Assembly (NCBI GenBank): GCA_048394785.1
Contig: DBFJGL010000017.1
Coordinates: 1 to 10,849 of the forward strand
Reading direction: 5' to 3'
DNA: 10,849 bases
From: DBFJGL01 sp048394785
Lineage (GTDB): Bacteria; Bacillota; Clostridia; Christensenellales; CAG-917
The notes under the pieces are model-generated. The model did no database searches. It was not told where the DNA came from and saw only the letters and a list, made by a program, of their open reading frames with translations. The position numbers were made by a program, and so were the translations under genes. Positions 6,979 to 10,849 of the stretch are shown in pieces. Every line of letters begins with the position of its first letter. Positions within the stretch are counted from its first letter, which is position 1.

Positions 6979-7027
6979 CGGACATATCGCTTTGCGCTAC
7001 TTTGGGTATATAAAGCGTTTTTGTCCG
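6979..7027 (+). promoter_or_regulatory. Structured leader RNA element upstream of the ABC permease
   Basis: Two nested perfect stems: CGGACA (6979-6984) with TGTCCG (7022-7027), and CGCTTT (6988-6993) with AAAGCG (7012-7017), separated by a 3x4 internal loop and closed by an 18-base loop (6994-7011). It lies between the promoter and the ATG at 7047 and is not followed by a U-run, so it is not a plain terminator. It matches no riboswitch class I recognise. Confidence 0.5.
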
Positions 7028-7046
7028 GAATGCGGTACTTCACGTT

Positions 7047-7877
7047 ATGATAAAACAAAAACCGATTGACACCCGTAAAATCAAAGCCAACGCCCTTCAC
7101 GCAAGGAAGATTGCGATTGTGCTTGATTCTATGGTCAAAAAAAACATAAAAAACCAATATCAGAGGTCGGTGCTCGGCATCGTCTGGACGGTGCTTAACC
7201 CTCTGCTTACGATGTTGGTTATGGCGTTTGTGTTTTCCAAATTGTTCGGCAGAGAAGGCATTGATATGGACTATCCCGTCTACGTACTCTCCGGCAATAT
7301 TGTTTTCAACCTTATGCGCGGCGGCACTATGAATGCTCTGCCGAGCATCGTCAACAACTACGACCTTTTGTCAAAAACGCGCCTTCCCTACGCCGTCTTT
7401 CCCATTTCACAGACGCTTGCGGCGGTTGTCAACTTCGCGTTTTCTTTCATCGCGCTTATCATCGTTATGCTCATACGCATACCCAACGGCGTGACTTTCC
7501 ATTGGAGTATGTTTATGGTTGTCGTGCCGTGGCTGCCGTCGATTATGATGTTTACGGCAGGTCTGGCGTTGATCCTTTGCGCAGTCTACGTGCGTTTCCG
7601 CGACATCAAACACCTCTATACCGTCGTGCTCACGCTGTGGACGTACGTGACTCCCATATTCTATTCTCTCGAAGTGCTCGACCTCTCTCCCGCGGCGTTG
7701 CAAATTATGCATCTCAATCCGATGTTTTACTACCTCGATTATTTCAGAGATATAATCAACGGCGTAATCCCGTCCTGGCAGGCGCACGCGATATGCTACG
7801 GCGCGGGAGCCGCCGCTCTGCTTGTGGGGTATATCGTCTTCAAGCTGTCAAGAAAAAAATTCGTGATGTATATATGA
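7047..7877 (+). CDS. ABC-2 polysaccharide/polyol-phosphate exporter permease (Wzm/TagG-like)
   Basis: 276 residues with about six hydrophobic segments, typical for the membrane subunit of polysaccharide ABC exporters (PF01061). Family blocks: NQYQRSVLGIVWTVLNPLL (36-54), YVLSGNIVFNLMRGGTMNA (79-97), VNNYDLLSKTRLP (102-114), YVRFRDIKHLY (181-191), LWTYVTPIFYS (197-207), and LNPMFYYLDYFRDIINGVIP (223-242). It would form the channel that carries a lipid-linked glycan across the cytoplasmic membrane. ATG 7047 gives the usual N-terminal length before the QRSVLG block but has no ribosome site. An in-frame GTG at 7116 has AAGGAAG about 9 bases upstream and would give a shorter, less typical N-terminus. 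Its stop overlaps the start of the ATPase gene (ATGA), indicating a two-gene transport operon driven from 6909-6948. Confidence 0.93.
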   Translation: MIKQKPIDTRKIKANALHARKIAIVLDSMVKKNIKNQYQRSVLGIVWTVLNPLLTMLVMAFVFSKLFGREGIDMDYPVYVLSGNIVFNLMRGGTMNALPSIVNNYDLLSKTRLPYAVFPISQTLAAVVNFAFSFIALIIVMLIRIPNGVTFHWSMFMVVVPWLPSIMMFTAGLALILCAVYVRFRDIKHLYTVVLTLWTYVTPIFYSLEVLDLSPAALQIMHLNPMFYYLDYFRDIINGVIPSWQAHAICYGAGAAALLVGYIVFKLSRKKFVMYI

Positions 7878-8800
7878 GAAAAAAGAAAAACGTCAACGTC
7901 AATAGCGAAGATATGACCGTCGACCTCACCGGTTGCGACTGCGCGTCCTCCGATAAATTGATTTCCGAACAGATTGAAGCGGACAGCACTCCGTACGGCA
8001 TCGCTTCGGCAAGCGATTTCGATACCGACAACAATATTCTCATAGACGTGCACAACGTCGGAATGCACTTCCGTATGGCTGCCGAAAAGATAGACAGTTT
8101 GAAAGAATATTGCATAAAACTTGTGAAAGGCAAACTCAAATACAAAGAGTTTCACGCCCTCGACAACATAAACCTTCAAGTGCGCAGAGGCGAAAGTCTT
8201 GCGCTTATCGGGCGTAACGGCGCGGGCAAATCCACCCTGCTTCGCATAATCGCGGGCATAATCGAACCTACGCAGGGTTATGTCAAAACACGCGGCAATA
8301 TGGTGCCGCTGCTCAAACTCGGCGCAGGTTTCGACTATAACTCCACGGGCAAAGAAAACGTATTTCTTAACGGAGCGATGCTCGGTTTTTCCAAGCGCGA
8401 AATGCAGAAAAAATACGACAGCATCGTGGAATTTGCCGAACTTAAAGACTTTATGAACGTGCCGCTGAAAAACTATTCGCAGGGTATGTTGTCCCGTCTC
8501 GGCTTCGCAATAGCCGTGGACGTAAACCCCGACATTCTGCTTATCGACGAAATTCTTGCGGTCGGCGACGCTCCTTTTCAGAAAAAGTGCGCGGATAAAA
8601 TCGACTCGCTTAAAGCCAACGGCACCACTTTCATCGTAGTATCGCACAGTATGGCGCAAGTCAACCGCCTGTGCGAAAAAGCCGTCTATCTGAAAAAAGG
8701 AAACATAGTAGAGTGCGGAGCGACAAAAGACGTCGCCGCGCATTATCTGAAAGACTGCGAAGAAATAACGAAAAATGCTTCCGCGCCCGCCGTGAAATGA
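7874..8800 (+). CDS. Polysaccharide ABC exporter ATP-binding protein (Wzt/TagH-like)
   Basis: 308 residues from ATG 7874, which overlaps the permease TGA. Nucleotide-binding domain: Walker A GRNGAGKST (113-121), Q-loop-region LLKLGAGFDYNSTGKENVFLNG (146-167), the signature YSQGM (201-205; the short form usual for Wzt/TagH, in place of LSGGQ), Walker B ILLIDE (221-226) with the D-loop AVGD (229-232), and switch His in VVSHS (255-259). The KEFHALDNINLQVRRGE stretch (91-107) is typical of O-antigen and teichoic-acid exporters. The protein ends soon after the ATPase domain, so it lacks the C-terminal carbohydrate-binding domain of O9a-type Wzt or the long tail of Bacillus TagH. Before the domain proper (starts about 57) there is an unusual polar, mostly acidic extension containing Cys21-Asp-Cys23. 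It energises export by the preceding permease. Confidence 0.93.
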   Translation: MRKKKNVNVNSEDMTVDLTGCDCASSDKLISEQIEADSTPYGIASASDFDTDNNILIDVHNVGMHFRMAAEKIDSLKEYCIKLVKGKLKYKEFHALDNINLQVRRGESLALIGRNGAGKSTLLRIIAGIIEPTQGYVKTRGNMVPLLKLGAGFDYNSTGKENVFLNGAMLGFSKREMQKKYDSIVEFAELKDFMNVPLKNYSQGMLSRLGFAIAVDVNPDILLIDEILAVGDAPFQKKCADKIDSLKANGTTFIVVSHSMAQVNRLCEKAVYLKKGNIVECGATKDVAAHYLKDCEEITKNASAPAVK

Positions 8801-8890
8801 GGCATCGCAACCCTGAAATTTATCTCATTAGAATATATCCGCAATTAAAATCAAACGCATACTAATTTTTGCCGCGCGCAAAATACAAGC

Positions 8891-9175
8891 GTGAGGTATT
8901 CCTACCACAACAGAATAAGGCAACGCATATCAAACGGCGAACTTTCGGGGATAATGCAATCGGAAAACAACGATTTTGCGTTTATTTTGCTGTTTTCCAC
9001 TCCGCCGCATACGCGCCCGGTCAGATTTCACTCGGTGTGGAGATACGAAGACGTGCTCGATAAATATGATTTTAACATACCTCCCGACTTATCGGAATTG
9101 CGCAACGTCGCCGAAGTGCCCGATTTATCGCAGTTGCGCGGCGTATCCGACGACAATATCAAGCGGCAAAACTGA
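8891..9175 (+). CDS. Small protein of unknown function with a 12-residue tandem repeat
   Basis: 94 residues, starting at GTG 8891; the only upstream in-frame codons before a stop (TAA 8846-8848) include no ATG, GTG or TTG. The first 55 residues (MRYSYHNRIRQRIS...LLFSTPPHTRPVRFHSVWRYEDVL) look like a genuine compact protein, with an RxRxxNGE-type basic helix and an aromatic/Pro-rich TPPHTRPVRFH stretch. I vaguely associate this with small conserved hypothetical proteins of Clostridia but cannot name a family. Residues 65-76 (PDLSELRNVAEV) and 77-88 (PDLSQLRGVSDD) are near-identical tandem units. No ribosome site is visible. A 6-bp hairpin TTTTGC/GCAAAA (8867-8883) lies just before the start. 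It could be third in the exporter operon, 90 bases after the ATPase. The function is unknown. Confidence 0.6.
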   Translation: MRYSYHNRIRQRISNGELSGIMQSENNDFAFILLFSTPPHTRPVRFHSVWRYEDVLDKYDFNIPPDLSELRNVAEVPDLSQLRGVSDDNIKRQN

Positions 9176-9248
9176 ATTATCTCTTTCGCGGCTCGATTTG
9201 TCCGCTCGCAGTTGCGCATACGCATTTACGCGGATACGTTTGCTCAAA

Positions 9249-9284
9249 TTGGCTCTCGCTTTTCGAACGGCGTTATGATAAAAT
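9249..9284 (+). promoter_or_regulatory. Possible promoter of the AIG1-like membrane protein gene
   Basis: TTGGCT (9249-9254) followed after 19 bases by TATGAT (9274-9279), with an overlapping TAAAAT (9279-9284). The spacing is long, so this is a weak match. The leader to ATG 9365 would be about 80 bases. The rest of 9176-9364 shows no gene. Confidence 0.35.
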
Positions 9285-9364
9285 GATTTATGGCGAACAA
9301 AAGGGGCTTTATCGGGTTGCGTTTCAGAACCGTCGCACCGCCTGTCCGTCCATAAGGAGAAGTT

Positions 9365-10138
9365 ATGAAACTTTATAAGGAAAGCAAACTTGCCAAAAAC
9401 AAAATTCTCGGCGCGGTTGCCCTGCTGTTTTGCATTTTGGGCACGGTAATCGTAATTTACCGACTGAGCGCATATGTTTTCGAATTTGACGAAAAGTACA
9501 GCCCGATAGATTACGGGACTTTTAATTGGCTTTGCTTCTTCACGGTGCAATCGAACATTTTAGTTAACGTATATCTCGGACTTGTCGCGCTGGCGTGTTT
9601 CGGCTGCGACAAAATAAAGCGATTTGTCTTTCACCCGATGTTCGGCGCGATGACCACCGCATACATACTCGTAACGGGCGTGGTGTACTGCTGCGGAATA
9701 CCGATGGGTTTTGCAACGCCCTATCAATGGGATACTCCCTACCACTCGATGTTCAGCTTCATACAGATATATCACCATATGATAATACCTCCGCTGATGT
9801 TGGCGCTGTGGTTCTTCCCATTCGACAACCGCCGCATATCCTACAAAAACAGTATTTGGTTTATGATATACCCTATGATTTATTCGATATTATCCATAAT
9901 CAGAGGCTCCGTCGACGGTTATTTTGTCTATCCGTTTTACAACCCCGATTTTATATGGAAGCTGTTTTTTGGTGACGCCCCCGTCAACGCGGCAGGCGCG
10001 TACAGTCTGCTCATTCCCGTGCTGATATTCGGAATGGCGATATTCGTAGGACTCGGCTGTCTTATGATACTGATTCACAACAAAATGAGCCTGAAACAAA
10101 TACCCGACGACGACCGCTACGCTCGCACGTCCAGATAA
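9365..10138 (+). CDS. Pr6Pr / FAR-17a-AIG1-like six-helix membrane protein
   Basis: 257 residues with about six transmembrane segments (roughly 12-34, 53-78, 93-112, 130-151, 162-180, 212-238) and a charged cytosolic-type tail. The pattern FFTVQSNILV (58-67), IYHHMIIPPLMLALWFF (135-151), YPMIYSILSIIRG (169-181) and FVYPFYNPDF (187-196) is that of bacterial Pr6Pr-family proteins, relatives of FAR-17a/AIG1. In the animal members AIG1 and ADTRP a membrane Thr and His act as a catalytic pair that hydrolyses fatty-acid esters of hydroxy fatty acids. T60 and H137 or H138 lie in the corresponding segments, but activity is only inferred. ATG 9365 follows an excellent ribosome site AAGGAGA (9354-9360). 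It seems to be a separate transcription unit from the upstream small gene. Confidence 0.82.
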   Translation: MKLYKESKLAKNKILGAVALLFCILGTVIVIYRLSAYVFEFDEKYSPIDYGTFNWLCFFTVQSNILVNVYLGLVALACFGCDKIKRFVFHPMFGAMTTAYILVTGVVYCCGIPMGFATPYQWDTPYHSMFSFIQIYHHMIIPPLMLALWFFPFDNRRISYKNSIWFMIYPMIYSILSIIRGSVDGYFVYPFYNPDFIWKLFFGDAPVNAAGAYSLLIPVLIFGMAIFVGLGCLMILIHNKMSLKQIPDDDRYARTSR

Positions 10139-10239
10139 CTCACAGCCGACTGCCGAACACGGTTTTATCCGACGCGCATATTTATTTGACGACGGCTGCC
10201 TGCGGCAAAAACGCCGAATAATAACCAAAGAGGACAAAA

Positions 10240-10572
10240 ATGAGCATTATCGTAAACATATACTATACGGGCAAAAACGGCGCGGCGCAGAAATTTGCCG
10301 ACGAAATGACAAAAAGCGGCGTCGTTGACGAAATACGAGAGGAGGACGGCAACGAAAGATACGAATATTTCCTGCCGTACGACGACGCCGAAACGGTGCT
10401 CTTAATAGACGCTTGGCGCGACCAGACCGCAATCGACGCACACCACGCGTCGCCTATGATGGGCAAAATCACGGCTCTCAGAGAAAAGTACGGGCTTTCA
10501 ATGCGCGCGGAAAGGTTTGTTACGGATGAAAACGGCATTCCCGATAGCGATAAAAAATTTATCAAACCCTGA
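10240..10572 (+). CDS. ABM-fold (putative quinol) monooxygenase
   Basis: 110 residues, the size of single-domain antibiotic-biosynthesis-monooxygenase proteins (PF03992 type), which form ferredoxin-like alpha/beta dimers. Visible family traits: an N-terminal strand MSIIVNIYYTGKNGAAQKFADEMTKSGVV, then NERYEYFLPYDDAETVLLIDAWRDQTAIDAHHASPMMGKI (38-77), where the W-x-D/E-x-x-A-x-x-x-H-x-x-S/T-x-x motif is typical (W59, H68 or H69, S71). Members include YgiN-like quinol oxygenases and many of unknown substrate, so a specific reaction cannot be assigned. ATG 10240 is preceded by AGAGGAC about 6-9 bases upstream. It lies 101 bases after the membrane protein gene in the same direction and is followed by the strong terminator at 10621-10654, so both may share a transcript. 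Confidence 0.85.
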   Translation: MSIIVNIYYTGKNGAAQKFADEMTKSGVVDEIREEDGNERYEYFLPYDDAETVLLIDAWRDQTAIDAHHASPMMGKITALREKYGLSMRAERFVTDENGIPDSDKKFIKP

Positions 10573-10594
10573 ATTAAGGACATAAAAAACAAGA

Positions 10595-10600
10595 TATAAT
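10595..10600 (+). promoter_or_regulatory. Isolated TATAAT box upstream of the terminator
   Basis: A perfect -10 hexamer in an AT-rich stretch with no good -35 at 16-19 bases upstream. If active, it would start an RNA near 10607 that ends at the terminator, under 50 bases long. Chance occurrence in AT-rich DNA is quite possible. Confidence 0.15.
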
Positions 10601-10620
10601 AATACGGTGAGGCGTATAAG

Positions 10621-10654
10621 CAAACCGCGGACTAATCGTCCGCGGTTTGTTTTT
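10621..10654 (+). terminator. Strong intrinsic terminator
   Basis: CAAACCGCGGAC (10621-10632) and GTCCGCGGTTTG (10638-10649) form a perfect 12-bp GC-rich stem with a 5-base loop, followed by TTTTT (10650-10654). It lies 48 bases after the stop of the ABM-like gene and should end plus-strand transcription. On the minus strand the stem is followed by CTTATACG, so it would work poorly in the other direction. Confidence 0.93.
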
Positions 10655-10669
10655 CATTTGTTTGTCAGA

Positions 10670-10711
10670 TTGCCGACCTATTTCGCACCGCTCCCGCGGC
10701 TTAATCGGCAA
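10670..10711. repeat. Inverted repeat between convergent genes
   Basis: TTGCCGA (10670-10676) and TCGGCAA (10705-10711) can pair around a 28-base GC-rich loop. It sits just after the stop of the minus-strand gene at 10725, but no clear U-run follows on that strand, so it is at best a weak terminator. Confidence 0.3.
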
Positions 10712-10724
10712 CTCATTTTGTCAA

Positions 10725-10849
10725 TCAGCAGTCAAGCAATCTCCAAATCTTGCCCTTCATAATCATAAGGACGAGGTCGACAACCCACACAACCGTAAAT
10801 CCGAAGATCAAACGAATTATGCCTGCCACGATTTTGCCTTCCGTAAATC
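10725..10849 (-). CDS. C-terminal end of a TM2-like membrane protein (5' end outside window)
   Basis: The minus strand is open from the right edge to TGA at 10727-10725 and encodes 40 residues beginning FTEGKIVAGIIRLIFGF, then TVVWVVDLVLMIMKGKIW and a short tail LLDC. The spacing of a glycine-rich first helix, then WxxDLxLMxxGK, is that of the second half of TM2-domain proteins (helix, turn, VWxxDLxLIxxGK). The start and most of the gene are outside the window, so the assignment rests on this fragment only. It is transcribed convergently with the ABM-like gene. Confidence 0.6.
   Translation of the reverse strand, partial: FTEGKIVAGIIRLIFGFTVVWVVDLVLMIMKGKIWRLLDC

Noticed and set aside
7502..7873. 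124-codon upstream extension of the ABC ATPase frame
   Set aside because: It overlaps the permease gene and encodes no family sequence; ATG 7874 in the ATGA overlap is the sensible start.
7796..8743. 315-residue minus-strand open frame opposite the ATPase gene
   Set aside because: The plus strand has full Walker A, signature, Walker B and switch motifs; the antisense frame has no recognisable domain.
9127..9218. 12-base direct repeat TCGCAGTTGCGC at 9127 and 9206
   Set aside because: Short, one copy coding and one intergenic, with no flanking pattern of an attachment site or mobile element.
1..10849. Search for CRISPR arrays, tRNA/rRNA genes, insertion-sequence ends and prophage genes
   Set aside because: No regularly spaced repeats, no cloverleaf-like or rRNA-like segments noticed, no transposase or integrase motifs.

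Overview
The window looks like part of a chromosome from a Gram-positive, Clostridia-type Bacillota, probably an uncultured gut-type lineage. This is inferred from consensus sigma-A promoters with TGn-extended -10 boxes, occasional AAGGAG-type ribosome sites, moderate GC, and the protein families present. Nothing in the window fixes the species.

Left half (1-5648, all minus strand): a surface-polysaccharide operon with gene order, in the direction of transcription: PglC-like initiating phosphoglycosyl transferase (5648-5019), GT4 glycosyltransferase (4924-3821), DUF4422 capsular glycosyltransferase-like protein (3812-2910), UDP-galactopyranose mutase glf (2750-1644), and a GlfT2-like galactofuranosyltransferase (1644-1, running off the window). 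The last two genes overlap in a TAATG. A near-consensus extended promoter at 5742-5770 faces this operon. Together the genes imply a glycan started on undecaprenyl phosphate and extended with galactofuranose. The GlfT2-like gene carries a run of nine G in its coding strand, a candidate phase-variation tract.

Centre (5857-8800, plus strand): a diacylglycerol/lipid-kinase-family gene diverges from the operon. After a 278-base gap holding a strong promoter (with an exactly duplicated extended -10 box) and a structured leader come an ABC-2 polysaccharide exporter permease and its ATPase, overlapping by ATGA. A GlfT2/Glf pair beside a Wzm/Wzt-type ABC exporter resembles the logic of mycobacterial galactan and Klebsiella D-galactan I: polymerise in the cytoplasm, then export through an ABC transporter. 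That link is inferred from proximity.

Right part (8891-10849): a small unrecognised 94-residue protein with a 12-residue tandem repeat, a Pr6Pr/FAR-17a/AIG1-like membrane protein, an ABM-fold monooxygenase-like protein, a strong intrinsic terminator (10621-10654), and on the minus strand the C-terminal 40 residues of a TM2-like membrane protein entering from the right edge. This part looks like ordinary housekeeping or accessory sequence unrelated to the glycan locus. No tRNA, rRNA, CRISPR array or insertion sequence was seen. No gene-free stretch exceeds 300 bases.
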